Source of the DNA: Owenia fusiformis
Taxonomy: Eukaryota; Annelida; Polychaeta; Sabellida; Oweniidae
Reading direction: 5' to 3'
Length of the DNA stretch: 64,000 nucleotides
NCBI GenBank assembly: GCA_903813345.2
Contig: CAIIXF020000006.1
Coordinates: forward strand, 25,119,936-25,183,935
Below are positions 37,601 through 52,600 of this stretch, in pieces. Each line of letters starts with the position of its first letter. The stretch's first letter is position 1. Below the pieces are notes generated by a model. It made no database searches and was not told the origin of the DNA. It saw only the letters and a list, made by a program, of their open reading frames with translations. Position numbers and translations under genes: made by a program.

Positions 37601-40600
37601 AGCAACGGTAATATATGTTATAAGGATATTGCTTGGATAAACTACAGTTTTGACAAATTTTTCTTGGTAATTCTTAAGACTTTTATTATGTCAGCACCAG
37701 AAGTGATTGTCTCCATCTTTTTTGTGGATGGTGTTCGGTAGTTGTTGTTAGGCGGTCTCTGTCTGTAACAAATGTTGGGGGATTTCCCATGTTGTTTATA
37801 CCATTTTTCAAATGCAAGCACATATATCACCTGAGAATATGGGAGGGGGGGCAAAGGGGATAAAAAGATAACCTTCAAGGAGTCTTTTCGCAGAACAAAC
37901 TTTAAAAAAGAGTTCCTTGTTGCAAAATGCAATTTAAACCATTTAATGTTTTGCTACGCTGTCTTGTGTATACAAATACTGGAGAAATGTGTACAGTACT
38001 TTGACTCTTGGCTGCCAAATTCAATGTATTTTAGAATGAATCATAACAGAATTAACTTGTATTACTTCATAGAATGCCCATGCTTATGTCAATGCTGGTT
38101 TCAACTTCAAACTCGATGCTTCACAAAACTACAAAGTGACAGACACCCCATCTATTGTTTACGGAGGCATCAGCTCAACATTTGTAAGTATTAATTCAAA
38201 ATCATTTTTGTTCTGCTTGCCACTGTGAGTCGTATCCAAAACATAGCAGAAAAAAATTCACCCTGCTGAAATTAATCTTATTCGTTGTAGAAAACTTTTT
38301 GCACTTGCCTTATTGTAAAATTATGAAAAATTGAATACTTTTACAAAAGTTCATCATATCACTTCCAGTTTTAGTTTTTCTTTCTCAGTTCATGTATAGT
38401 GTGTGTTGTGTCTGAGGTTGTTTTCCAAGAATCTTTTGTTTGAATTGTTCACTTACACTGTGTTTCTTTTAGGTCCATGCAACTAAAACAGAGGCATATT
38501 TAAATGGGAAAGAACTAGGAGATGCTTCAGTGCTCAAAGGTAATGTACTTCTAAATTATTCCTCTCTACCTAAAATTGATGTAGACAAAAAAGTATGAGA
38601 GGATGTTTATTTCCATATCTTGTGAAATGTTTTGATAATTAGTCATGCTCTAAAGTGCAGTCATGCAGTAGGAGTTGCAAGCAACAGGGTATTTTTCAGG
38701 TTATTTTTCGAAAACTACCTTTGGTTTCAATCATTTTCCCAGTTGTCGGAAATATGAATTAAATCCATGAATGGAATGAATGATCACAATTATGGTATTA
38801 TTTTTCAGATTTGTACCTCAGAAAATTCAAAATGGCTGCTTTGCAGGAATTCGCAATTCTAAAATCTTAATTTTTCAATTTTAACCAAAGTAATGAGTAT
38901 AATTGATTGGAATTCGGTAATTGATATTTTGTTCTTTGGGATTTGCTACTCCACTGAGTTGCCGTTATCTAGTTGTTTTTTATACCATTATACTATCCTT
39001 AATTTAAATACAGAAACTGCCTAGTGGAGCACCTCTGTAAGTGGAACACCTCACAAGTGGAACTGGTTTTTAAAATCCTGAGGCTCATTTACCCTATGTT
39101 AAAGAACCTCTGTTAGTTGAACACCTTGTAAGTGAAACACCAATTGTGGTCCATACAGTGTTCCACTTGTAGGTCTTTAATATACACACTGTACACTGTT
39201 TGACTTATTTTTATTTATAGGGGCTATCCAAATGTTGATGAGTGAAGTTATACCAGATGCTGATCCGGTGCTCTCTAGTGTTGCATACAGGAAGAATCTT
39301 GCCATTGGGCTCTTCTACAAGGTATTCATTCAACGTTTCATGGCCCACTTTGCATGTATGGCATTTATATTAGGGTTTGGAATCGAGAGATTTACTTGGA
39401 TATGGGTTTTAAATTGATGGAAATAAAAAAATATATACTACATGTATATAGTACTTGCATCATATCCTCTTTTACTCTTAAAGTGCCAAAATACAAGATA
39501 TGATCAATAAGTAATGGGAGGTTTTTTAATACATGTACATGTGTAAAAATTGTCTATTTTATATTGATCACTCCTCACATATCCTAAAGTGAAGAATGTT
39601 GAATATCCAAAGGCATTCACAAAGACTTCACCACGGATGAATGTCATAACCAGGAGACATTGCTAACCAGACATGTAATTTGTAATGGCCTTTTTGTAGT
39701 ATGTGCTGTCAGCTTGTACATCCAAGGCAAGTGCATCATACAAAACGGGGGGAGATATCATACAACGCCCCCTATCCTCAGGGAGACAGTCGTATGATAC
39801 AGATCAGACAGAATACCCAGTTTCTCAAGCCATACCTAAGTTGTCTGGCAAAATACAGGTAATTTCTTGGATCTACTGCAGTCTTTGCAAAGTCTGCGAA
39901 AAGTAAGTTTTGACTGTAAAGGAATATGCTTCCATATCCAAAGCGAAGTTAATTAATGGTAAAATAGGATTTCGTCGGCCTGTTGGTTTATCATGTTTTA
40001 GATATTAAGAAATATAGGGTCTTTTTAAATCCATACATAAAAATTAACTTGCAAATACAGGTAAACTATAAGGACATTAATCAGTAGTGTTAAACTTCAT
40101 TTTGTCATATTAGAAATAAATATCACAATAAATATTAGATTTATTGCTTCAAACATGAAATTAAGTTATTGAGAAACTTCAGTTCTCTATATGTATGTGT
40201 ATGATATAAGTTATGAAATCACTGTATAATAGCGCACTAACCCATCTTTTTCAGGCATCAGGCGAGGCGTCTTATACTGCAGACTTGAACTCTGACCTCC
40301 ATGCAGAGTTTGTAATTACCTCAGTAGCCACTGGAAAACTTGGGACTGTTGATGCTTCTGCTGCCTTGGTAAGTGCCATCACATTTACCTGTTGACCAAG
40401 CAGATTGTTTTGAGGCGTATATGAAGCATTAACAGAGTGATTTTTATTCTGATTTTATTGATATTCAATTTATGCTTTTCATTCTATGACTTTCCAAAAC
40501 ATGGATTGTCATGAAATATGTATATTTACTGAATATGACCTGGAATGTTATAAACCTTGTTTAGAAAGTTACACTCAACTTGTGTTCACTTGTATGGAAG

Positions 40601-43600
40601 ATAATGTAAATAAGAGAACAAAATAAGATGATAAAGTCACAGATTATTACTTTTTGGCGATTTAAGAATCTATGTGTTATTGTATTATTGTGTAGTCAAT
40701 TGAAATAAATAATAATAAAAATAATTTTTGTTATTGTAGAAAATGCCTGGAGTGCATGCATTCTACCAGGCCAAGGACATACCAGGTGTGAACAATTTCA
40801 TGTTTGGAGGCACAGAAGAGGTGAAGTTGAACATACAGTAAAACTTGTCTTATCTGAACACTACTGGGGCTGGCCAAAAGGGGTTGTTTTAGCAGGTGTT
40901 CATATTTCAAGGTTCTATAGTATATGAGTTAAAATAGCCATATTACCTCGTTTCAAATGGCAACATATTGAAATGGCCCGGGGGTGGAGTTGATAATTGG
41001 AGATAACAAAACTGAGGCCAAGAAAAAGTGTTCACATTGAGAGGTGTTCAGGAACACAAGTTTTATTGTATATTATGTAATTATTACTGTAGACACTTTC
41101 ACATTTGATTGTTGAATCTGCAATATGAATTCAGTTGATGAATTTTGATCTGCAGTAAATAATGTACCATTTCATATAAGTTAATTTTGTCTATGAAGTA
41201 TGGAAAAGGTATCTTAAAACTAGTTTTCTTAAGATGAAACCAAGTGCCAAAAACACAATTTTAAGAAAGAGGCAAAAGCCAGAAACATTCCTCATTAAAG
41301 AATCAGAATGACTTCTCCATTTGGATAGACCTTCATATTTCAAAAATATATGATTTCTGTGTTTTAGGTCTTCTGCAGTGGAGATGTAAAATATGCAGGC
41401 CAAGCAATTGGAATCATTGTAGCAGGTACATTGTTGATGAATTTATTATAATAATTATTAATATTAATCTAATCAATGCCTGTAGTTGAATATTTAAAAT
41501 CAATCTACATTTACATATTGCTCTTTGTGGACTCCACCAAACAAGTATTCACCTGAAATATTTTGAAAATATATTATGAATTAACTCTAGAGTTGGGTCA
41601 GGCATGGTTCCATTGAGTTAACTGCAATTTTTGGACTTATAATGGTTCTATTGGAACTGTCAGATCACCAAGAATCCAGTTCAAAAGGGATTTTTGACAC
41701 CTACCTGCGGAAATACTTTCTTTTATGTTCTGTTTTACATAAATATCAGTCTTTTGCGCAAATTTAACAGCTCTATTTTGCCTAAATAGCGAATGGAATG
41801 ATCATTTCAACAATAAACAACAATTATACACTCTAGGAATGGAATGATTGACCCTACTCTAGAATAAACATAAGTTTTATGTTGGCTCAGTATGTTTCTC
41901 TTAATTTAGATATCTAATACCTACCTCTTACTCTCCAGATAATATTGGCCAAGCCAAGGCAGCTGCAGATGCTGTGTCTGTAACCTACACTGGTCAAACT
42001 ACCCCTATATTAACAATGAAGGATGCTCTCTCTAAACAATCTATGTATCCTGATCAACACCAAGAGCTCAAGTTTGGAGATGCAGAGAGTATGTTGTTTA
42101 ACATCATATCTATTATATCTATTATGTCAACATCATAAGTGGTGACATATTGTTATAGTTTCCAACTTTTTTGTGGATGATGTTGGCGTTTTGGTTGTCA
42201 ATGTTTGTAACAAATGGCAGGTGGTGACATTTTGCATTTTGATTATTCTGAAAAAGAGTCAGAACTGATGAACTTTTTTGAACAAAATTGGCATAACCTG
42301 AAATGATGATAACAAAAACTGTTTTTAGAATTTATGAAACTTACTCTCAACTTTTCTGTATCCCTTCCAGTCCATTGAAGTCTACCTTTGGTCTCTTTGC
42401 TGGTATTGTTTCATTAATATTTAACTCTTGTTTTACCCTAAGTTAACCCTTGTTCTACTTCACTTTTGATTAGTGACTTCAACTGAATATCTAAAAGGAG
42501 TTTGGAGTTTATGTGTGCTTCCCTTGTTTGCAGGTGCAATAAAGACAGCCCCAAAGTCCATTGAAGGAGAAATCACCATGGAAACCCAGTACCACATGCA
42601 TATGGAGACACAGGTCTGAAAACAATAGGTTTTGAAATGATAAATAAGTATAATGAAAAAGAGAGAAATATAGTAAACAAGCATTCAGTTAACACTCCAT
42701 AGTTTAAGATGCATATACAGTGAAACCTGTAAAGTGGAACACCTCTGTTAGTGGAACACTTTTTAGAGTCTTGAGACTAACTGACCTAATGTTAAATGAT
42801 ACTCTATAAGTGAAACACCTAAGTAAATCAAATGCTCTTTAGAGGTAATTGTGTCCCAGTTAGACAGGTTTTACTAGACATAGAAGGTACATTGCTCACA
42901 AAGTTTCACAAGTCAAACTGCCATAATATGGATGTACATGTGTTGTATTCTTGTATAGTGCTGTGTGGCAGAACCTACAGAGGACCAAGGTCTCCATGTT
43001 TATGCCTCTACTCAATACTGCACTGGCACACAACAGGGAATATCACAGGTCCTTAACATGCCTATCAACAGGTAAAAACAACAAGACGATGTTTTAAAAA
43101 TAATGATACACTTACTATTAAATTCATGAATTTATGTGATATAGTATTTGTTTTGAGGTGAAGAGATTTTACATTCGTATTCGTACTTATTCGTTGAAGT
43201 TTACCAGAGACATATAATTTAATAATTTTTATTTACCTCTCAGAGTATTCATGTATAGGTGCATGAAAATTCTAGTTGGTAGTTATACATGTATGTTCCT
43301 GAATGCTATCTTTTTGTTGCAGTATCCGTGTAGAGGTGAAGAGACTGGGGGGAGGCTATGGGGGTAAGATCACTAGGAACTTCATGGTATCTACGGCTTG
43401 TGCTTTGGCCGCTATGAAACTTAACAGGTAATTTGACTTTGATCTTAAACTCATTGAGTTGTCAACTCATAATCAAGTTAACAGTTGGATAAGAGTAGCA
43501 TACCATACATTATTTTTTATCCAGTACTAGTAGTATTACATTTGCTTCATGATCCTGAGACCCCCCTCATTTCTGACCCTATAGCTTTATCTGAAGACCC

Positions 43601-46600
43601 CCGATTTCTAACCTGTTGGCTAATATGAACCTGTGACCCCTTTTCTGACCAATAAGCTTTGTAATCCTGTGACTCATCACCTTATCCTGTATATTATGGT
43701 GTTTTATAGGAGAGTGAAAATTCATCTTGGGCTGCACACTAACATGAAAATGGTTGGAGGTCGAGTGCCATGGCTTGCCAAATATAAGGTTGTGTATTTG
43801 TTTGTTTGTTTGTTTGTTTGCAAATATCATTCAATTATAACAGCATTGGCCTATAGCCAAGTGTCACCAACATTTATGAAATGCCTACTCTATAGTGAAA
43901 GTTGTTTAATTTAGAAATAAGCCATTTTTTTCACAAGAAATAAAATACGTTTTCGTTGGCATTTAAGGTGGGGTTTACCGAGGAGGGCTTATTGAGGGGA
44001 GTTGTTATTCAGTATTACGCAGACCTAGGGAGTGGTTCGAAATCTGTCCTTAATCCTTTCATATGGGCAGATAATGGTATGTTTGTAGCAGCCTAATGTG
44101 CACCATTCAAAGATTTGCATGACACCCCCCATGGGGTAAGGAATGGGGAGCAACCTAGTAAGTCAACCTCCCCACCCTTGAGCAATAATAGTTCGTGAAA
44201 TATAGTTAAATTGCAATTACCATGCAATTCAAAAGTCCCTACTTTTGGTATGAAGTACTATATCAAAATCCCAGCCTTTGGGACAAAACTGCATGTCAGG
44301 TTCCCTCCCCATATGCGTGGTTCCATGCAAACCTTTGATATGGTATGTTACATAGCCACCTGCTACTGCATGCAGCCCAGTACAGCAAAAGTACATCACT
44401 CATGGAATTAAAATGTCTCAAGTTCAATTCTCAACTTGGCATTGAATTTGGCACACTTTAATTCTGTTTGCATATGGCTTTTTCACATTAGTATACACAT
44501 TGTAATTAGTTACTTTGTTAGTCCATAGAGGGCACCATTGTCCACTACCAAAGATGGCTTTCCTAAACAGACATTATAAGTTGTAATGTAATGCTAAATG
44601 AATAACTCAAAATTCTAAAGCCTGTTAATCTTGCCGACGTGGAATTAATTTAAAAGAGTTGATACAGTTGCCATTTTGCTGTTTCGGGTAGCCATTCTTT
44701 ATGTTTATAGCTCCTCATACATATGATATCCTATGCATCTTTATGTATGATAATCCAGGTTGGGTATACAGACGAAGGCCTTCTGAAAGGTGTTAAAATC
44801 CAGTACTATTGTGACCTTGGGTGCACCTCTAATGGGGGTGGGACACCCTTTGTATGGAGTGATAATGGTAGGTTTTTATGTCACCATCAAAAATGGTGGC
44901 ATATTGTTATGGTCTCCAACTTTTGTGAATGGCATTTGACTTATTGTGGTCATTGATGTAACAAATGGCAGGTGGTGACATTTTTCATGTTCAAGCTTTT
45001 TAATACTTCTCACAGTCTTTTGTGTTTTGACCCATTTACAATCTGTTATGTCCTGCAACCCCCATCCATTACAAGACCAGACTGATGATCACTATTGTAC
45101 CTCAACACTGAAAATAGATCATAATATAGTTCAATGATTATAGTTAAGTGGAAAAAAGTTACCTGCTATCAATGATTCTCCCTTTAATAACAATCATAGA
45201 TAAGATGTGACAATCAGAAATGTAACAATCAAAGAGAATTTAATAATTAGTAAAATTATAGAGAACGATTAAGAAAGATTACAATCATTGACAATGTAAC
45301 AGTCATGATCAGTAAGGCAACAGTCACAGAATGTGTAACAATCAGTAAGGTTCTGAATCCCTGCTATATTTTGTATTATTAAATCTCCAAGGCAATAAGG
45401 TGATGTATTTTGATCATTATTTCCAGCATACTACTGTCAGAATTGGCACTTTTTGTATGACTGTTTGAAGACCAATACTGCAGCCAAAACAGCATGTAGA
45501 GCACCAGGTAAGAGAATAAATGTCTACACTTTTTAAAGAAGTAATTCTTGCATTTTCTGCCATTATGAAACTGACTTCCATTTGGCCTTCCTATTGAACA
45601 ATATGAAAGCTACATCTGAGATCATTGATCTTACCATTATCAAAGGATACGACTCAGGGAAGAGGGTAACATCACTTTACAACACCATGTCCAAAGATTA
45701 CATGTGCCAATCATGAAAAGTAGATAAATGAATGGGAAAATGTCTCGACGTATAGGTGTATGCTGTTGACAATATTGTAAAATCAGGCAACGTTAGCACT
45801 TGTTTGCTCCATTGCCAATTGTTGTTATATTTCTGAATCTAGGATCATCGTTTCTAATTCCAGGATCCACTCCTGCCATATTTATAATGGAGTCCCTAAT
45901 GGACCATGTGGCCACTGCTCTGGGCAAAGACCCTGCGGAAGTTAGGAAAGTCAATCTCTATCAGGATGGTCAGGTAGAAAATTATATCCAGATTCTGCCC
46001 TACCATTATTATATCCAGATTCTGCCCTACCATTTTCTTGAAAATTGATGCTAGATTACCGCAAAATTGTTTTACAAAATATTGTGCTGTATTGGAAACA
46101 AGAAAAAATGGCTCAAGGATGTGATAAGGAAAAGGAGTATGATATTATAATTATTAGCATTGCCTGAAAGCAGTTTCTCTGTTATGTGATTTAGCATTTC
46201 TTTATGGATGCCTATTGCATCAATGCATTAACCCTGCCCGAAAGGTAATTATTAGGTCATTATGATCCCTAGCACAAGTTCATAAGTGTATAGTAGACAA
46301 ATTGAAAAGGAACATTCTGAAATACAACCAGTCACCGGGAAAAAAAGTCCCCAGTATCCCAAATAATGAGTTATTTGGAATTTTAGCTAACTCCTACAAG
46401 CACAGTAAAGCTTCAGGGTTGTCACATCAGAGACGTTGTCAGTCAAATTGAGGCTTCCTCCCAGATTGTACAACGTAAGAAGGATATAGAGACCTTTAAT
46501 CAAGCCAATCGCTGGAAAAAACGCGGATTATCCCTCATACCCCTCAAGTTTACTGTTGGGCTGGCTGGCATGACTCAAGGTATATGATTGGGCAATTGAT

Positions 46601-49600
46601 GAAAATTGATTTACAAGTAAAGATTAGTGTCTCATGTATGTATGTTTTACTTTTTTCTCTAAGTTGAATACTTAAATTTTATGTCACTATGACATGAAAT
46701 ATGCCTGATTTTTCCCAATATAGGCTGCCCTTGGGAGGCTCTATATTTGGGCAAAAACGAGGTGAGGTAAGGGGGCTATATCAGGGTAATCGGATATATA
46801 GGGGTTATGCACTGGGAGGTTTTGGATACAGGGAATATCCCGAGGGATATACAATATATCTTCCCGAGGGACCGAAGGGACCGAGGGAGGATGTATTGTA
46901 TATCCCAAGGGATATTCCATGTATCCAAACCGACCGTGCATAACTGGTGTATCTCATACTTGAGTGGGTTTAGGGTAGATATAAGCTTTATATTGAACAT
47001 TTTCGTAATATTCTTTTTGTTCAATACAATGAAATTGTAACATTTAAACTTAAAAAATTTTAATTTTAAAATTAAAACTTTTGGTATTTAAACTTTTTTA
47101 AACTTTTGAAAAATTCCCGGGAGCGGGATGGATATATTATATCTGCCCGCATTTGGCCTGGAGCGGGACATATACAATATATCCTGCCCGCTCCTCAGAT
47201 ACGATATATATTCCCGGGTGATATCTACCCCAAACCCACTCAAGTATGAGATACAGCCCTTTAACTTTCCCATTGACTTCCATACAAATGCTTTGCTAGG
47301 TATGTAATACAGGTATATATGGGACAAAATCCATTGTACCAATGACACCTTAAATTTAACATTTTCAATACAAATAATAAAACAATAAGTTAAGCCATTT
47401 TTTCAAGATGATTTTAAGCTGATTATTTTGTTTATGTAAGAACATATGAGATCACCCCTAATGTTTTGCTATGTTTTATTTTTATTCTCAGGTGTCCAGA
47501 TCACGGTTTATGGTAATGATGGTACAATTACAATATCCCATGGTGGCATTGAGATGGGACAGGGAATCAACACTAAGGTAAGCCTGTAAAGTAAAACCGC
47601 ATTACAACAAAACTTTTAAAGGGGCACAAAAGACTAGAGAGTGTAAATTTTTTTATGTATAATATTTATTTCTCCTAGAGAGTGTAAAATGGTGGGAAGC
47701 AATATCTTCAAAAACTATTCCATTGTTTTTCTTACAATTATTTTTTTATCGTCTAAATGAAGCTGAGAGTTGAGATCTCTGGACAAATACAGAAATTATT
47801 GAAGTTTTTAGATGCAGAAACATCCAAATTCATTTGAATTAGAAAATATGCATAATATGGAATGGTGAGAGCAAAAAAATATTTCAAATTTTGACAATTT
47901 TTTTCAACTTCCTGTCAACTCCTCTGAAGTCATGTTGCTCCTTTAATATTGTTTTGTTTCACATTATCTCCTGACCAACCTCTGCTACACATGTAATGCT
48001 TTATAGGCTGTTCAAACTGTCGCCTATGAGTTGAAGACATTGGGTGTGACTATGGACATCATAAATGTTGGCCCAACAGATACGCAGGGAGCAGGAGCCA
48101 ATGGCCAAGTCAGCGGAGGTAGCGTCACATCTGGGGCAGTTTGTCTTGTGAGTTGGATTTATAAGTATGCGGTCATATGTAAAAAGTCTGATGGTTAATG
48201 TGTAAAAATATTATCAGACATTAATGGCCACACATCATAGACAAAAAACACACCTCAATGAATTCATGATAATTGTGTCGATTTCCTGCAAGATTAATCA
48301 ACTACAAGTACAACTGAGTCCAGATTCATGTAATTTCTATACTTCTTACTTTTCTTAAACTCCACTGTTATATTTTGTTAATTTATTCATTTTATTTCAG
48401 GGTTTCGTTAATGCCTGTGCATTACTGAAGCAGCGCCTTGCCCCAGTTAGAGCCTCCCTACCGAACCCTACATGGAAACAGCTAATCGCAAAGGCGCAAC
48501 AGGAAGGCATTAATCTAACTCTCCAGTACTGGTATGTGGTGAATCATTGTGTGGTATTCTTCTTAGGTTGATGGGTGGGTTGGGGAAATTTTACAAGAAT
48601 TGGCACTGAAAAGTTCATGAGTTCTGACTTCATTGCGTGAAAATACCTTGAATTTTAACATCATTTGGTAATAATTCCATTAGATATGATGTCTAATTTA
48701 TTAAATTCAAATATTTTGACATTTGATCATAAGATTTGTAGTGTGTTTAATTCAACTATTGTCTTGTAATTTAAGGGAGAACCCTCAGAAGCCTACCTAC
48801 TATTCCTATGGAGCTACAGTATCAGAAGCAGAGCTTGACATCCTTACAGGAGAATACATCATTAAAAGAATGGACTTGCTCTATGATTGTGGACAAAGGT
48901 TTGTTAGGCAATCCATTCAATATATGTCAATATATTGATGCTCATAATTCAAATATATAATTAATTGCATAAAAGGTACATAAAATATAGAAGATAGATA
49001 CAATTTGAGAGTCAAAGTTCAAAAATGAACCAAACGTTATTTGAACGACTAAAATTAGGATTGTAAGATTACTAGTAATATTGACATGATTTTGCTTCCA
49101 AAATTTTACACGCTTTCCTTTCTACTGCCCTATGTTTTTAGCTCACATGGTGAGCTTTTGCAATCACTCACTTGTCCGTCTGTCTGTCCGTACGTCCGTC
49201 CGTCTGTCCGTCCGTCTGTCCGTCCGTCTGTCCGTCCGTCTGTCCGTCCATCTGTCCGTCAACAATAGTGGCACGTTTTAAAAACTCTGTCGATAGGATT
49301 CCTGTTTTAAGTTATTTCTGTTCAACATCAATACAGAAAACCCCCCTATGACTCCTGGTTCAAAAGCTCGCCTATTTTCAAAATGGCCGTCACTTTTGTC
49401 TTGCAAAATTCACTTTTAGCCCATTTCCTAGCTAACCTCTGTCAATAGGATTCCTGTTTTAAGTTATTTCTGTTCAACATCAATACAGAAAAACCCCCTA
49501 TGACTCCTGGTTCAAAAGCTCGTCTATTTTCAAAATGGCCGTCACTTTTGTCTCGCGAAATTTACTTTTGGCCCATTTCCTAGCTTTACAAATAATTTCA

Positions 49601-52600
49601 GGTGTCCTACATTGTAAAAATCCATGTCAATGTAAAGATTAGATATATGAAATAATTTTGTTACAAAAAATCAGCGAAAAATTGTATCCATTTTTTTATT
49701 TTCAGCCATTTTAGTTAACATTGATTTGTCTGTCTGACTCGCGAAATCCACTTTCTGTCAATAACAGTGGCACGTTTTAAAACCTCTGTCGATAGGATTC
49801 ATGTTTTAAGTTATTTCTGTTCAACATCAATTCAGAAAACTCCCCTATGACTCCTGGTTCAAAAGCTCGCCTATTTTCAAACTGGCCGCCATTTTTGTCT
49901 CGCGAAATTCACTTTTGACCCATTTCCTTGCTTTACAAATAATTTCAAGTGTCCTACATTGTAAAAATCCATGTCAATGTAAAGAGAAGATGTATGAAAT
50001 AATTTTGTTACGAAAAATCAGCGAAAAATTATATCCATTTATTTATTTTCAGCCATTTTAGTTAACATTGATTTGTCCATCTGTCTCGCAAAATCCACTT
50101 TTGGACCATTTACCTTAAACCCTCTGTCGATAGGATTCCCATTTTAAGTTAATTTTGTTCAACATCAATACAAAAAACTCTCCTATGACTCTTGGTTCAA
50201 AAGCTCGCCTATTTTCAAAATGGTTGCCATTCTTGTTTCGCGAAATTCACTTTTTGCCCATTTCCTAGCTTTACAAATAATTTCAGCTGTCCTGCATTGA
50301 AAAAAGCCATGTCACTGTAAAAGGTAGTTGTATGAAATAATTATCCCATCGAACGAAGTTCGGAGGGATATAGGGAACGCCTCCGTCCGTCCGTCCGTAC
50401 GTACGTCCGTCCGTACGTACGTCCGTCCGTACGTCCGTCCGTCCGTACGTACGTCCGTCCGTCCGTCTGTCCGTCCGTCCGGGCAATAACTCAAATACCG
50501 TTGGCCCGATTTTGTTCATATTTTGTACACATATACCCTATGGGGGTAGAAGTTCTGCTCGAAAGCCGATTTTCAAAATGGCCACTCATTTCAAAATGGC
50601 GGCCATTTTAGTGCCGATTTTACAGTAATTTAGGTGTAATATGTAAAACTGTAATAGCTATATGTTTTAAATGTAAAAAAATTATAAAGGACATTAATAA
50701 TGCTACAAATGTAGATATTAAAAAAGCACATGGCAGCCATCTTGAAAAATGGCAGCCTTTACTTGTCATTTTACGATTTTTGCTATAACTCAAAAAATAG
50801 TGGAGCGATTTTGTTCATATTTGGTTTGTGAATACTATAAGCATTGCACACTGTCTAAAGACACTTTTGGTAGAAGGCGGCCATTTTGAAAAATGGCCGC
50901 CATTTTAACATATTTTACTATAACTCGAAAAGTAGTGGAGCGATTTTGTTCATATTTGGTATGTGAATACTATAAGCATGGCACACTGTCCTATGACACT
51001 TTTGGTAGAAGGCGGCCATTTTGAAAAATGGCCGCCATTTTAATGTATTTTACTATAACTCGAAAAGTAGTGGAGTGATTTTGTTCATATTTGGTATGTG
51101 AATACTATAAGCATGGCACACTGTCTATTTCTAATGACACTTTTGGTAGACAGTGGCCATTTTGAAAAATGGCCACCATTTTAACGTATTTTACTATAAC
51201 TCGAAAAGTAGTAGAGCGATTTTGTTCATATTTGATATGTGAATACTTTAAGCATGGCACATTGCCTAATAAAACTTTGGGGCGTAGTCGGCCATTTTCA
51301 AAAATGGCTACCATTTTTATGTGTGTTATTTTTTTTTTTACAAGTACTTGTGCTATTTTTCAAAAATTTTAGAGGTGGCTACTTAAAAGCATATTATTTC
51401 TTCTGATGACAACTTGGCTAGTGAGCAACCATTTTGAAAATGGTGGCCTTTCTGGTGTGTTGTTTTATGATATTTGCTATTCGTTTGTAAAAATGCCAGC
51501 CATTTCTGTTCGATGGGATTCGCTACGCTTTGGCGTTGCCGTTGTTCTGGTTTTGTTACAAAAAATCGGCAAAATATTATATCCGTTTTTTTTATTTTCA
51601 GCCATTTTAGTTAACATTGATTTGTCCATCTGTCTCGCGAAATCCTCTTTTTGACCATTTGCTTAAAACCTCTGTCGATAGGATTCCAGTTTCAAGTTAT
51701 TTTTGTTCAACATCAAAACAAAAAACTCCCCTATGACTCCTGGTTCAAAAGCTTGCCTGATTTCAAAATGGTCGCCATTTTTGTCTCGCGAAATTCAATT
51801 TTGGCCCATTTCCTAGCTTTACAAATAATTTCAGGTGTCTTGCATTGCAAAAAGCCATGTCACTGTAAAGAGTAGTTGTATGAAATAATTTTGTTACAAA
51901 TTATTGGCAAAAAATTATATCCGTTTTTTTTTCAGCCATTTTAATTGACTGAGAGACAGATGGCTTGAAATAATTTTGTAACAAAAAATCAGCAAAAATT
52001 TATATCCGTTTTTTTCTGTCACCATGTGAGCCCAGTACCCACGGTACTAATTTTTTAATTGTTTTTTTGCAATTCAAAACATATCAGTTGTGATTTTTTA
52101 ATCATGAAGGTTAACTCTCTCTTTGTAGTATGAATCCGTCTGTTGACATTGGCCAAATAGAGGGAGCTGTGACAATGGGCCTAGGCTATTGGCTACTTGA
52201 GAAAATGCGATATAACCCACAGAGTGGGGAAAATCTGACCAGTGGAACATGGGTAATATCTACTATAATATGTGTATTAAATCTTATGTTTATTGACCTT
52301 ATAGTATGCATACTGAATCTTTAAATATGTGTATTGACGCCTATATTCCAAGCTCATAGCCAGGGAGGGAGTTGGGGAGGGGGTGGGGGTTCAGGGGTTC
52401 AAGCAAACACCCCCTGGCCAAAAATTTCTTTCAAAATCATGTAGTATTTCACCATTGTCGGGCACTTCAGGTGATTTAAAACTTTGACACTCTGGTCTTT
52501 AAAACAATTTATATTATAGGACTTTTGGAATTTTTCAAAAACTGGTTCCCATTGTCAAAAGTTGCCTATGCACCAGTATTCTATATGTGCACTAAATGGT

